NCBI RefSeq assembly: GCF_964019385.1
Contig: NC_088654.1
Coordinates: forward strand, 20,757,108 to 20,821,107
Length of the DNA stretch: 64,000 nucleotides
Origin: Sycon ciliatum
Lineage: Eukaryota > Porifera > Calcarea > Leucosolenida > Sycettidae
Direction of reading: 5' to 3'
The translations under genes and the position numbers were made by a program. This document shows, piece after piece, positions 42,669 through 54,363 of the stretch (positions are counted from its first letter, which is position 1; every line of letters begins with the position of its first letter). Under the pieces are notes generated by a model. That model was not told the origin of the DNA, did not search any database, and worked only from the letters and a program-made list of their open reading frames with translations.

Positions 42669-43126
42669 TAAAACTAAACGATCTTTGGACCAAGTTTTTT
42701 CCTATTGAGCTGCCTTTAAAAGTACTTTTCCGAGATGGATGAGATGGATGGATGAAAGGACAGACGGACGGGTGAACAGACGGATGGACGGATGGATGGA
42801 GACAGATAGACAGACAGACATACGGACAGAGAAAGAGCACAGAGGGGTGATCATGAGAGATAAGAGGAAGATTACAAGCCGCCATGGCCCTGATGAAAAT
42901 CGGGGAGGCGGACATTAAGAGGCAGTGTGAATGATAGTTGTTTTTGGTACATAGACATTTTGGCATTGTGCATAAACTAATGTGTCAGGCTGATACAACA
43001 AATCCACTTACAACCTTTCCAGCATAACGAGATTGGCAAGATCATTTTCTTTAAAGGTTTTGATGGATCCTGTGGTCAAAGTTCTGCAATGAAGCATTTT
43101 TAACACAGACAAAAGAATGTCCATTG
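42669..43126. other. Spacer between the direct repeats
   Basis: Contains a decayed GATGGACAGAC-type array at 42730-42830. No gene, and no retroelement primer-binding site or purine tract next to either repeat. Confidence 0.4.
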
Positions 43127-43597
43127 TAAACTCTCAGAAAATGGTCCATTTCAGCAACATTTTGCCCAGATACCACTCCAAAACCTTTGTTTTCCCAGCT
43201 CAGTAAGGGTCTGACTTGATCATAAAGAAGTAAAACATGCACATTTTCGGACCTATTTTTACATTTCATCCTCCTTCTAACAAATTTGACGTAAATTTTG
43301 CAACCCGGAAAAGCTTTTGAAACTATAAAATAGTTGAATTCAAAGCTAGTAGTACTTCCCCAATGCACCAGTTTTGTTCAAGAGACATCCCTGAACGAAG
43401 TAGAGCATCAAGAAAGATGGCATTCTAATGAAAATATTTCCTGAAGATGTGTGTCTTTTAAAAAACTCCGCAAAATCGCAAAATTGTATATTTTAAATTA
43501 TTTTTCTAGGCACCACACTGCAAGAGTTTGCCCAATTATCCCTCAAGGAATGTTTTTTTCGCACTCAGTACACATGTAGGAAAGCGTGGAAAAAAGT
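43127..43597 (+). repeat. 470-bp direct repeat, copy 2
   Basis: See copy 1. The unknown coding remnant begins at its right edge. Confidence 0.9.
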
Positions 43598-44285
43598 AAT
43601 TCTAGAACTGCTTGTGTCGGCATTCGCAACTACTCCACGAAGCTGCTGGCTGACCATTTGCAGGGGGGCAAGTTCAGCAACATGCCAGCGCAGCAGCAAT
43701 CCACAACAGCGAGTGTCCGCACAACAAATGTGGCTAGCGAGCAAGCTTTTGCTCTCCTGGACCGGTTGCAACGTGAAAACCCAAACGCGTCCACCATCGC
43801 CATCGAAGGCATCGTATTATTCTGCTGCAACCGAACCGGGGAATGGCTCCGAAGCCAATCCTTGCTGAGGTGAAGAGAGCTGTTCAAGAGCACTCTAGCA
43901 GGAGCCCAGCACCACCGACAGCTGTACCAGCAACGCAGCCAGGCCATTCAAGATTCCAGCCGGAAAGAATGATAGAGAAGGAGAGGCAGCGACAGCAGAA
44001 GGAAGCCCATACTCTTCAAGAGAAGCAACAGCTGGTGGACAGCATTGCACTCCCTTGACTATGGAGCACTCCAGATACTGTAGCAGAAAAGCTTGCGCTC
44101 CTTCCAACAGCGGCAGCAAAGCTGGCAGCTTTGAAAAAAGCAGGTTCGTTTCAGACGTGTCATGTTGCAACAGCATTGTTACAAGATATTGTTTCAGTGG
44201 TCGTCCGGCGACAAATGGGCAAGCACCTTCTACAGCTAATCAGAGAAGCTATAACGGACACGAATGAACTGCCTGAGGAGGCTTA
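43590..44285 (+). pseudogene. Unrecognised coding remnant of about 230 codons
   Basis: The plus strand encodes three successive segments in different frames. They are STKLLADHLQGGKFSNM ... FALLDRLQRENPNAST (to 43873), LAEVKRAVQEHSSRSPAPP ... RMIEKERQRQQKEAHTLQEK (43843-44058, likely coiled coil), and LLPTAAAKLAALKKAG ... QMGKHLLQLIREAITDT (about 44085-44285). The three look like one protein with two frame changes, because each is rich in helix formers and they abut. I do not recognise the protein. It ends tail to tail with the hAT transposase. It could be a second gene of that element or an unrelated host remnant. Confidence 0.4.
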
Positions 44286-45429
44286 AGGTGAGTTCTCTGA
44301 GGTGAGTTCTCTGACCTGATCGTTGTCTCTAAAATAGTTAATTGAAAAATGTGCTTCAACGACGACACGGCTAGCTGCTCCTCTTCGCCTTCATCATCGT
44401 CACTGTCGTTATCTTTGATGCAGGCCGTCTTCAGGGAAGCCAGAAGGGTAAGATACCACGACAATGTGGAGTACTTCTCCCTTCCCAGATGCGTCGTAAT
44501 GGAATCGACCTTGCGTAGAATAGACAGCAGCTGCTTGCCAGTCTCCCAGCAGGTGGGTGGCAGTTCCAGCTGCTTTCTTTCCTTGTCCGACATATTAGCA
44601 TGCAGCAGTTGGAGGGGCGACTGAAGCTCGACTAGTCTTGCCTACATACGGTAAGAGCTGTTGCACCTGGTGGGGCAGCCCTGGATTACCTTCTTTGCCA
44701 CTACTATGCCCAGTAGTGCCTGCTTCTGAGCCAGCTGCGTGGTCTTCAGTGCTGAATGTTTGATGTGGCGCACCAAACGGCGGCAGCGTGCAAGTAGGTT
44801 ACACAGCTGCTTCTTGTCCAGAGCATCCTTGATGGTGTGCAGCACATACCAGACTTGCTCATTCCAAGCATTCCCGGAGAATTCTGCCTGAGGGCACAGA
44901 AGACAGAAGCACCAGACAAAAGCAATGTATTAGCCCTTTGTCATAACTTGATTATGTTCAGCACCCTATAATATGCTTGAACAGTGCATGTTGAAATGCC
45001 AATCAGGAATTTAGTCCCTGCACAACTAATGTTTACCATTGGATCAAAATATTCTCCCTCAGTGCACAGTTCACACTTAGTACAATTCAAATATAATCAA
45101 TAAAACAATATTGTCACAAATTGTCGAAGTGAGGTACCCTGTATTGTCACACCATGAATAGAGAAAGCTAACATGCATACTTTGAACTAACCTGCCAGCT
45201 TAACGTTCGCTGCTTCATTGTGCACAACCGCTACTACTTGCGAAGTTGGTATTGCAAATCGCGCCGCAGCACCCTTGAGCTGCTGGCTAATGTTGATGCC
45301 AGTGTGGGATTCCGGAAAGTGGGCAGTTTGGAAGACGGCGGGCACAAGCTTCCAATTCTCATCAACAAAGTGGGCTGTTGTCGTCGCATACGTTTCAGTG
45401 GCCTTGGACGTCCAAATGTCTCTCGTCAA
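44249..45429 (-). pseudogene. hAT transposase, ZBED1-like, with one intron
   Basis: On the minus strand the first piece (45429-45187) has TRDIWTSKATETYATTTAHF and HFPESHTGINI, the N-terminal catalytic part of ZBED1/Ac-type hAT transposases, ending VVAVVHNEAANVKLAG. A GTTAGT donor follows at 45185 and a pyrimidine-rich AG acceptor precedes 44889, giving an intron of about 296 bp. The second piece (44889-44642) has CRRLVRHIKHSALKT and IQGCPTRCNSSYRM, then an in-frame TAG. The third (44638-44249) has LGREKYSTLSWYLTLLASL and an acidic stretch. The BED finger and the C-terminal dimerisation block are not seen. Decayed DNA transposon. Confidence 0.75.
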
Positions 45430-46019
45430 TTAGACATAGTGTGGCCTGGCGACTAACCGTTTTCCTTCCTGCTCGCCATCATCGTGCTGCTGTGTGCACC
45501 GCTTATCCACGGCTGCATGGCCAGCGCCCTGGGGCCGCTAGACATGCGACCGGGTTTCCATGTCCACAACAGTAGGACTAGGACTTGTGTGCATGACTGC
45601 TGGGCATGAATGCCCGTTTGGTTTGCGACGTAAAATATAACTTCAAACAAACAAACGAAAACTGCAACCGCAACTGCAACTTTGCAAGTGGTGTGGCAAG
45701 AGCAAATCTACTTGCTAGCTACCCATGAGCAGACTGAGCACTGTGTGATCTGGTGAACAGTGCAAGAGTGTGCAGCACTGCGGGCATTCAGTGACGGCCA
45801 GTTCCAGAGACTTTCACTTTTGACTCAGTTTGAGTTTGAGCGCCACCACTTGTGCCAGTTGTGGTTCAAGCACGGTTGGTGCATGCAGTGTAGCTGCATG
45901 TACTGGTACATGTACTAGCACATGAGTTGCAGTGTGACTGCACTGTTGTGCAGGCCTCAAGCTACCTGTCGACATGCCATGCAGGCACTGACTGTCGATG
46001 TCGTGGGTACACCGTATGG
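45430..46019. other. No assigned gene; upstream of the hAT fragment
   Basis: Should hold the transposase 5' end, but no BED finger is recognised. 45830-45970 is rich in TGCA/TGTAC phrases. Confidence 0.3.
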
Positions 46020-46122
46020 TATACAGTGCTCGTTAGTGCAAACGAGCTGACCTATTAAACGAGCCGAGTTTCTTGCGAGCGAGCTAACGAGTACCCGGTG
46101 AGATCGTTTCAACACTAGTTTT
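46020..46122 (-). repeat. hAT-like terminal sequence
   Basis: On the minus strand the end reads TAGTGTTGAAACGATCTCAC, followed by repeated CTCGTT phrases, a form common at hAT ends. Its place upstream of the transposase fits the 5' end of the same element. The other end is not found. Confidence 0.4.
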
Positions 46123-46554
46123 GTAGGATATTAACGTTGCGGTTTCGGTTTGTCACAATTTTCTTAGCTCACACTCCACCCACGGCAAGCAAGCACAGCT
46201 TTGTACATGAACAACCTTGCTTTTAGTTATTTTGTATTTGTAACTACTACTCCGATGTTCTGATTTCTGCCTCCTATGACCTGACGACGGCAAGACACAC
46301 TGATCCATAATAAGGCTCCCCTTCAACATTGCCTTCAACCATCACAACCAACCAACCACCATCTGCTGCGCAATTCTCCAAGTTTGGCTGTCCAATTTGC
46401 AGCATCTAAATGCAGGTGTGCTTGCCCATGTACAAAACTGCTGCATTGTATGGTCATTATGGCTAAGTCTGATTCAGTCTAGCATTCTCTCATCAGGTCT
46501 TGTTGGTGTGAATCACAGCAGGCGAAAGAATGGAGTCCAGAGTAAAGAATGCAA
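46123..46554. other. No recognised feature
   Basis: No gene, TIR pair or tandem repeat that I can see. Confidence 0.3.
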
Positions 46555-46955
46555 CCGTCAGCCGAAATTGCACGTCATAGTACATTTGAGATCAGCGGGA
46601 AGAAGATGACGACGTCCACTAATTTAGTATAATTATGTGCACACGAATCTGCTGTGTGTGTTACTCTGTGTGTCAGCTATGATATCATCTTCTGTGGTTC
46701 CATGCCTAGCATGTACGTCTGAACTATCCTGCAAAGTTTGAATGACGTAGGTTGAACGATCGCTCTGCGAAACATACTTTTTGAAATTCTCTTCATAGTA
46801 TATCTTCCACCATTGAAATTTCGAATTTCTTCAAAAAAAGTGCTGAGAGGGGTGGCTTGCAACCTCGATATGGCTTGTTCCAGGCATGCTTTGGAGCCAT
46901 CTTCTGTTGAAGTAGTGGCGGGGATCTGCCCTGCAACTGCTACAACAAAAAATGA
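46555..46955 (-). repeat. Repeat family R-C, inverted copy
   Basis: Reverse complement of 39434-39850 with small gaps. Confidence 0.8.
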
Positions 46956-47894
46956 TTCGATCTGAGAAAGGGTGAGACCGCGAATCTCGGTTGAATATTG
47001 AGTATTTCAAGCCTTTTCACGACGAAGATGGAGTTCTTTTTGGAGATGGACATTGTGTCCGACTTCTGGCGTCTGGTGAAGCCAGGGATCATTTGTCCAG
47101 TCAGGTCGGCAGCCTAACCGTCGGTAAGCTCGTGTTTGGATCCCGTTCTGCTCAATGTGGTAGATCACATACAATTTGATATCGCACAAATTGATCTCAG
47201 CATTGTGCGTACGGTATTTTATATTCAGAAAATCCCAAAGTGTCTCTGTGTGGCCGTCCTATGCCACGAGAAACTCCAATCAGGCTCCTATGTCCTCTGC
47301 CTTCATGATTGAATGTCCACTTCGTTTGAACAACGAACACAACAATCGAGGACGGCTTTGCAATGAAAAATACAGCTATACTGGAGCTGAAAAAAAAGAA
47401 GAAAAAAACGTGCTCAGGATGAGACTCGAGTACACGCATACTCTCCCAGCAGGTGAAACGCAAATTTTTGTGAAAAATGCGCGTCGCCGACTGACCAGTA
47501 ATTTCGCCTGACGACGAATAACCACAGCTGTCACCACTGCTGCCTTGGAAGAGAGCCCTACTGCAACTACATACTTACAGGTTGATTAGATTCTCCAAAC
47601 AATTATTAAACCCGTGTGGAAGGCTATCCCATCCAGTACGCCTGAACAGTCTGTACCAGGTGAAATAGGCAAAAGAAAGCTGGATAAGGCTAAGCGGACA
47701 TTGCTTTTTGTGTCCAGGGTTGTCACAGTAAAGCCTGTGTGTAAGCACATTCGAGATTACAGCCACCTTCCATGTACACGCCCAGTCAGGTGAAGTCAAA
47801 ACTATTGACAGCACCCATGCCCATATACGCCCAGGAATGCTGATAATCAATACCAGGGTAGGTATTGATACTCAAGAGAGCATATCTGAGAAGT
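46956..47894. other. No assigned gene
   Basis: Open frames at 46991-47179 and 47176-47511 (plus) are unrecognised. A lysine-coding A run is at 47388-47407. Confidence 0.3.
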
Positions 47895-48020
47895 TGTGCG
47901 AATCGATCTCTCCAATTTCGCAAAAAAATATTTGCAGGTAAGTTTCCTTTAGAGTGTAGATCGAGTGTGCAAAGCCCGCGGAAAGGTTTCTGAACGGAAA
48001 ATCGACATTGGCATACCCCT
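47895..48020 (+). repeat. Second copy of the 10890 repeat
   Basis: About 80% alike to 10890-11010. Confidence 0.6.
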
Positions 48021-48942
48021 CAAAACTAATCTCCTTTCCACACACACCAGTCCTGGTGATGTCCTAGATAGGACATCACGGAACCCAGCATGCCCCAGCA
48101 TACATACTATGCTGTTCCCATAGTAATCGAGACACGTGACTCAAAACTCTGTGTCGCGTCCGAGGAAGATGAACATGTCGCACTCAAAACAAACGCAACG
48201 AAGGCCTTTCGTCTCAAAAGTAATTATTAGTTGTCGTTCTCCTGGCGGCTTGCCTCAAGCGAGTCGAGATTCGTATCTTGCCTCTTGCTTTCACGAATTT
48301 TATTTTCCTCGTTGTGGAGTACGCCTGGACAAAGGAACTGGCAAGCGAATCGTTTTGGTCGCATTGAAAATTGCAAGTGCACAAGAGGATTGGCGAAGCA
48401 ATTTGTGTTCGCACTTTCAGTGGCAGTAGCTGCTGCTGCGATAAAGTTTTACTTTCACCATTGGTTTCAGGCAGCAGAAGGATCTGGCTGAAAGCGATGG
48501 CGATACGTCCATGACCACCACGACCTGGGTTGATATCCAAGAAAGACCGTCCAAGGTCCAGTTTTAGCCAAGAGCTGTCGTATCCAAGAAATCAAAAACG
48601 CCAACAGCAAGCTTTGGCCAAACAATATCTTCCAGGCAGTAATTTACGGGCCTAGCGCCTGCTGCCTCGTCTTCCTCCTCTGCATGACCAGGTTTGGGGC
48701 GAAATGAACGCACGGGGCGTGAAGAAACATTCCAAAGGCAAAACATTCAAAATTAGAACCAATCGTTTCCAAAGAAGCGCCGCGTGGCTACGAGAAACCC
48801 AACATGAAATCCCCAAACGAAAACGGCCATTCGGTCGGGTATTCGATGGCAAATCGAATTTACACTACCTCAATCCCCGCCGATGTCTGATATTCTCCGC
48901 CTATTCCCTCAAACTTGACCAATTCGGAAAGAAATCCATTAG
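48021..48942. other. No assigned gene
   Basis: Overlapping open frames on both strands (48136-48540; 48704-49063) without a domain. Confidence 0.3.
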
Positions 48943-49785
48943 GCCACACCAAAAAGATTTCGTGTTTCCGGTCGGCCGACCGGGTCCGTTTTTTCAAAAA
49001 TTATGGAATTTTTTTTGGTTTACAAGTACAAAAAAAACAAAGAAAAACAAGCAAAAACACTGAAAGCATTGTGTTGCTTTGCTCGAACCGAAATAAAAGT
49101 TTGACTGAATGCAGAGACGAAAATTCCGGAGCTGGAGAAAAGGTCGCCAAGAACGATGGCTGCTTAGAGCAGCCCGCTTTGTGCCCAGTGCTGACGATGG
49201 CTGCTCAGAGCAGCCCGCTTTGTGTCCAGTGCTGGCGGGGTGCGAAGTGTCTTCTTCAGCAAAGGATAGTTCGCGTCTCCCATGAAACCACTTTGAAGGA
49301 GTTGTTTTGTGAGGAAGTGCAGCCTCGCTTGCCTGAGGACGTCACGTCTTTAGAGTGGATTGTCGCAGCTACAGCAAGCAGCAATGGTGGGGCAGGAACG
49401 TGGAAAGATGTAGAGGTAACTGACACTGTCGGCCTTGTTGTCGAAATACGAATTTGGATGCCGTTTCCTGGATTTTCGCTTGGTGGACGTAGCTCCTGCT
49501 GCCAAGCGACCGTGCCCTGACCGTCCCTCGGCATTCGATGTGCTTCTGGGAGCAGCAGCTACTGCGTCCCGCGGTGGTATTCTACTCCATATTCCATGTG
49601 TAAATATGTATAATGTGTATCACCAGTGTCTGATCCAAACTTTCTCAATTTGGCTCATGTCTATGAACATGATGAATACAGCAGGGAAATAAACTTTCAA
49701 ACCAAAAAATAATAATTTTCCGACCGACCGGGCGTATTTTTTCGGGGGGTGCCGACCGGAAACACGAAATCTTTTTGTTGTGGCC
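48943..49785. mobile_element. TIR element with TTA duplication, PIF/Harbinger-like
   Basis: Ends GGCCACACCAAAAAGATTTC and a near-complement of about 35 bp, with TTA at 48940-48942 and 49786-49788. A 3-bp TTA target and a GG start fit PIF/Harbinger. The plus strand contains an open segment (about 49270-49520) with KELFCEEVQPRLPEDVTSLE and no known transposase motif. A 41-bp unit is duplicated in tandem at 49154-49236. Confidence 0.75.
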
Positions 49786-49968
49786 TTACGATCGTGCATC
49801 CTCCACATACATTCAAAAATGCTCACGCAGCACTTCTTTTCATCTCGTGTGAGCGACCGACCCTTCCATGACAACTCTGGGGCAGGTAACCAATCAGACT
49901 CATTCAGAGGGCGATATCTTAGATAGGACATCTCCCCGACTGCACACAGGACAATGCAACTCCATCCT

Positions 49969-50500
49969 GCGACGAGAGAGCTTGGAAGCTCAGGGCCCTA
50001 CGCTATGCTTTTTTTGCCTAGCTAGCTCATCATGCATGTTATTAGCATTGATGGAAATGTTGTTTTTTCGTTGATTAGCTACATCAAACTTTCTCTTTGC
50101 ATTCAAGGGTAATACGACATCGTCTACCACCTTGATGACATAGGCAAAAAAAGCATAGGGATGTTATAAATTTTTCATTTCTCCTATTTTTTCTCAAGAC
50201 ATAACCTGGGATTCAACCCGCACTATCGCCCTGTGCATGCATTCCCCCGATACATTTCGCATACATACTCATTCTTCCAAGTTGCTTCACGTTATGATCT
50301 TGCATTTGAAAGCCCTATTTGAATACTGTGGCCAGTTGTCTTTGATGGTACGGTACGGTACGGGACAGGTGTGGGATAGCGCCAGGCATGCCGATGGCAC
50401 AAACAAACAAACAACAAACACCGAATTGAAGCTGTGTGGACCCTGGCTAGCGCCAGACGTTACTGAAGTAACGTATTTTGCATAGCTACGGGAATAGTGC
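49969..50500 (+). repeat. Repeat family R-A, fullest copy
   Basis: Runs from CGAGAGAGCTTGGAAGCTCA to CGTTACTGAAGTAACG and TGCATAGCTACGGGAATAG. It carries a degraded B-box on the minus strand (GGTTGAATCCC) and two inverted AAAAAGCATAG phrases. Confidence 0.75.
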
Positions 50501-51390
50501 ATCCCTGAAGTCAGATTTATCAAACACCGACCCAGGTATGTGCATGGAAGGGGGAGGGCCAAGTAGAGTGGATACACCACCCTCACCTGCCACATTCACA
50601 AGGAAGAAATGCAAAGAGTAGCGCCAGCCAGGGGAGTCCGTCACCAATAATTTCACTAGGTGAGGGTGTTACATGATGTGGAGGCACTATCCGCGCAATT
50701 GGTTGCACTGGGGAACACTCTAACATATAACGCAAGGAGGGTAAGGTAATGCGGGGTAGGAAGCTGAGGTGAGAAAAAGGGGACAGTCCCAAAGGACACC
50801 ACAAACAAGTGAGAACACGAATACTTGCAAGGAAAGCAGCCAAGAACACAACACAACCCAATACCAAGAAATCAAAAGAGTACAGTACCATAAAACAGGT
50901 GACCAAGCTTTTCTCTCATTTCCTGTATTTTCCTGGTTTTCGCTAATTTCGGCCATTTTCTCTTTATTTGGGGCAATTTTTGATTATTTTTTGCATATTT
51001 TGCGCAATTTTTGGCACTTTTTATTCATATCTAACCCATTGCTCATTGGGGGACGAAATCTGAGTTTCTTTATTGTCAGAGCGCCCCCCCCCCCTGTGAT
51101 TCTGTGAATTTCAGGGCCGCATGTGCCCTTGTCACACCACAAAACAATATTTTTATGAACACTCATGGTTCAGTGCCAATACCGGTAGTTTTTCGATCAA
51201 AGTCAAAAGCCCCAGTGTGCCGGTAGTGACCTTAGGTTCGCGGTATAATCCCAGGAAAACCGGTATGGTTGGCAAGTATGCACTCTTTGTGACGATGATT
51301 TCCCATGATAGGCATATGAAAACGATGTTCAAATCTTTAAAAAAAATATTGCTGCATTGTTCTCGTGGTAGGAGTGCGCTCACTTTACTT
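50501..51390. other. No assigned gene
   Basis: Short overlapping open frames; T-rich stretch with TTTTTG phrases at 50930-51010; C run at 51086-51095. Nothing recognised. Confidence 0.3.
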
Positions 51391-52660
51391 TTAACGAGAG
51401 AGCTTGGAAGCTCAGGGCCCACGCTATGCTTTTTTGCCCAGCAAGAGTCAACTTTTCTTTGCATTCGGGGTAATACGACACTACCTACCACCTTGATGAC
51501 CAAGGCAAAAAAAGCATAGGGATGTTATAAATTTTTCATTTCTCCTCTTTTTTTTCAAGACATAACTTGGGATTCGAACCCGCACTATCGCCCTGCGTGT
51601 ATTCTCTGATACACTTCGCATACTGTAAAACGACAAACTTTCGCGGCGGCTAAATTTAGCGTTTTGGCAAACTTGACCAGTTAGCGGCGATAAATTTTAG
51701 CGACTTTTACCTTCCACTGAACATCTTCAAGAAATTTATTATACGAAGTCTCGGAGTGATGGGACGCAGAGTGCACGAAGAATGAGAGAAGTCAATCAAG
51801 GAATCAAAGATAATCATAAGATGAGTACTAGTACTTCAAGAAAGGATGGCGTTTTCGAAAAGGGATCATCGGAAGACTTTCTCTTCGAACTGCTGAGCCA
51901 CTGCGATACTAATGGCGATATAATTCAGAAGACTTCTTCGAGTAGTACAATACTGAAATCTACGCAGCAGCAAGCTGGCTAAACACTCCAACAAGTTAAA
52001 CAACACTCTCCACAACACTGAGGCACTCTCCAGTTGTTCGTTTTATTCTCTTCTGCCATTCTGGTTCAAGTCGCCGTACTCCAACGACAACTAGGAAGAC
52101 TAGTGTTGGTACGTAACTTTCAACAGCTGCGGGCTTCGGACTGTAGCCGTGCAAGCATCGATCAGTGCTAGTCCAGAGTCTGTGCAGTGCATGTACAGAC
52201 AGTGCACGATCGATCATGGACGCATCGTGTAGTACATGATTGTACAAATTTCTTATTCGCGTGTCAAACTTTCGCGATTCGGCACTGCTCGCGAAAGTCG
52301 CGAAAGTTAATCGCTCGCGAAAGTTTGTCGTTTTACAGTACGTTGCTTCACGTTATGATTTTGCATTTGAAAGCCCTATTTGGATATTGTGGCCAGCTGT
52401 TTTTAATGGTGCAGATCAGGATAGGTACGGGATAGCGCCAGGCATGCTGATGCTGTCCTTGATGGTACGGTACGGGACAGGTACGGGATATCGCTAGGCA
52501 TGCCAATTTTGTCCTTGATGGTACGGTAAGGGACAAGTACGGGATAGCGCCAGGCATGCCGATGGCACAAACAAACAAACAAACACGGAATCAAAGCTCT
52601 GTGGACTCTGGCTAGCGGAAGACGTTACTGAAGTAACGTGTTTTGCATAGCTGCGGGAAT
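51391..52660 (+). repeat. Repeat family R-A, copy split by a MITE
   Basis: 51391-51622 and 52339-52660 are left and right parts of one copy. The minus strand of the left part has an intact B-box, GGTTCGAATCCC (near 51570). The right part contains a local triplication of the GGTACGGGATAGCGCCAGGC phrase (52400-52560). Confidence 0.75.
51623..52338. mobile_element. TA-flanked MITE, CTGTAAAACGACAAAC termini
   Basis: Ends CTGTAAAACGACAAACTTTC and its complement, TA at 51621-51622 and 52339-52340. A plus-strand open frame at 51782-51982 (KDGVFEKGSSEDFLFELLSH) is short and unrecognised. It is inserted in an R-A copy. Confidence 0.88.
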
Positions 52661-53089
52661 GATTTAAAAATCATTTCATGGAGTAATTAAACGACACTGG
52701 AGGCTTGCGGAATGGAATTCTCTAGGAGAGGAGTGTCTACCTACCTCTAAACAAGCATGTACATGCCTGTGTGAATGCACCTGCATGAATGACGTCTGAC
52801 GGTTTCCCATCCTAGATTCTGCACACCAATTGGTCTATAATTATGTACATTCGCTCCCGCAAGCTTTGCAAGCCGTGGAGTAGAGAGACAGAGTTTGTGA
52901 GAGACATAATGTAGAACATTCACTGAACAAGAAACTTACACAGATGTCACCCATTGGTGAGGAGATTCTCCTGCTATTGTGCAGTCTTGGTAGAACCTGA
53001 CAATACAGCATTAAGAAAACAAAAACAAAAAAACATTAATTTTCAGTAAGCGGCCATCCGTAAATATATAATATATATACATATTATGT
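52661..53089. other. No recognised feature
   Basis: AT-rich sequence, (TA)n-like at 53066-53085. Confidence 0.3.
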
Positions 53090-53763
53090 GGGTCACTATA
53101 ACAGGTCGGCCCCTATAACGGGTCGGCTCCCTACAGCAGGGCGTTACAAGAAAGCTGTAAACCTACGCGGAGCAGCCGGCACAGCGGCACTGATGACGCA
53201 GTGGCATAGGGGGAGCGTAGCTGCTTTGCGTCGAGAGAATTTCTTCCGCTTGTACGACATTGTCGACACCGACGACTCGCCAGTCGGCTCCTTTGCTGGT
53301 AGTCATGTCAGGAACGCACCAACCCAGGCATCCATCGAGGCACGAGACCGAGAAGGGCGGTCAACTTCCACGGCTTCCAGAAACCAAACGAAGTAACTCC
53401 TTGTTTCGAAACAGTAGGTGTTTGATCTCCTTCCTAAATACACGCATGCGTGTTTACTCTGTACATGTGTAGATTCTGCACTGCACGTGGAGCGCAACGG
53501 CATTTATTGTTTAGATTACGGGAATATTCTGATATGCATTGCGTAACCATAACCTTTAGTTGATCCTCTGATCTTCAGTTCTCCTTTATTTAGTTGACCT
53601 TCTACATCTGGTTTTTTGCTTGTGTACTCTGAGCTAGCTATTATTTTGTGTCTATAAGGCATACGATATGCACCTCTTGCACTGCACTCTGAGCTGTCCA
53701 TATATGCGACTCAAACCGACCCGCTATAGGGAGAACACCCAAACCGACCCGTTATAGAAACAG
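53090..53763. mobile_element. TIR element with doubled TATAACGGGTCGG ends
   Basis: The left end has CACTATAACAGGTCGG then CTATAACGGGTCGG; the right end has the inverse pair (CCGACCCGCTATAG, CCGACCCGTTATAG). Inside, a plus-strand open frame (53088-53396) reads AAVNLRGAAG-type sequence and QWHRGSVAALRRENFFRLYD, unrecognised. Target duplication unclear. Confidence 0.6.
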
Positions 53764-53802
53764 GCCTGCTGCTGGGTCCATCATATATTATAGATATTTA
53801 TT

Positions 53803-54105
53803 CCTGTAGCTATGCAGAAGACGTTACTTCAGTAACATCCTGTCCGACGGCAAAAGAGGCTGCAGATTTAGTTTTTCTGCGCGTTATCCGCAATGACTTC
53901 TGGTCTTCAGCAACTTGGGTCTCCTGTAACACGCATCCTGTCTATGCTTTCGTAATGCTAACATAATGCTCGGGATAGCACTCGCTACTGATATATTAGG
54001 TGCTCGTTGGTTGCTCCGACAATTTCATGTCTGGCGCTAGCTCAATGGCAGACGGACCTCCGACTGGCGCTATCCCGTACTTGTCCCTATTACCGTAAAT
54101 ACACA
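53803..54105 (-). repeat. Repeat family R-A, partial copy
   Basis: Begins with the R-A terminal phrase (GTAGCTATGCAGAAGACGTT) and ends near GGCGCTATCCCGTACTTGTC. The middle is diverged. Confidence 0.55.
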
Positions 54106-54140
54106 AGGCGACAGAGCTAGCGTCAGACATCGATACGGTG

Positions 54141-54363
54141 TTGTATTTGTATTGTATTTTGTATTTATGGATTCTCCACAGGCCTTAGCCTAAATCGAGG
54201 GAGTCTCCGTCAACAGCTTATGAAGAAGAAGCTGAGGAGAAAAATAAAAATAGGAAATAGAATGATGCGGGGTGGTAGTAATATAACACAGTGCTCTATG
54301 ACATCGCTACTCTACGTGGAATGAAACCAGAGGGCTCATAACGGGTGATAGCAAAGTGTGTGC
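54141..54363 (-). mobile_element. LINE 3' untranslated end, left of the LTR element
   Basis: On the minus strand this is the downstream continuation of the LINE at 59354-63488. It closes in a TACAAAATACAATACAAA-type tail (54141-54172), the 3' signature of a LINE insertion. Confidence 0.6.

Noticed and set aside
42199-43597. LTR pair of a small retrotransposon
   Set aside because: The direct repeats lack TG..CA ends, a primer-binding site, a purine tract and coding sequence between them.
48136-48540. Opposed open frames of about 100 codons
   Set aside because: Mutually overlapping and without any known motif.
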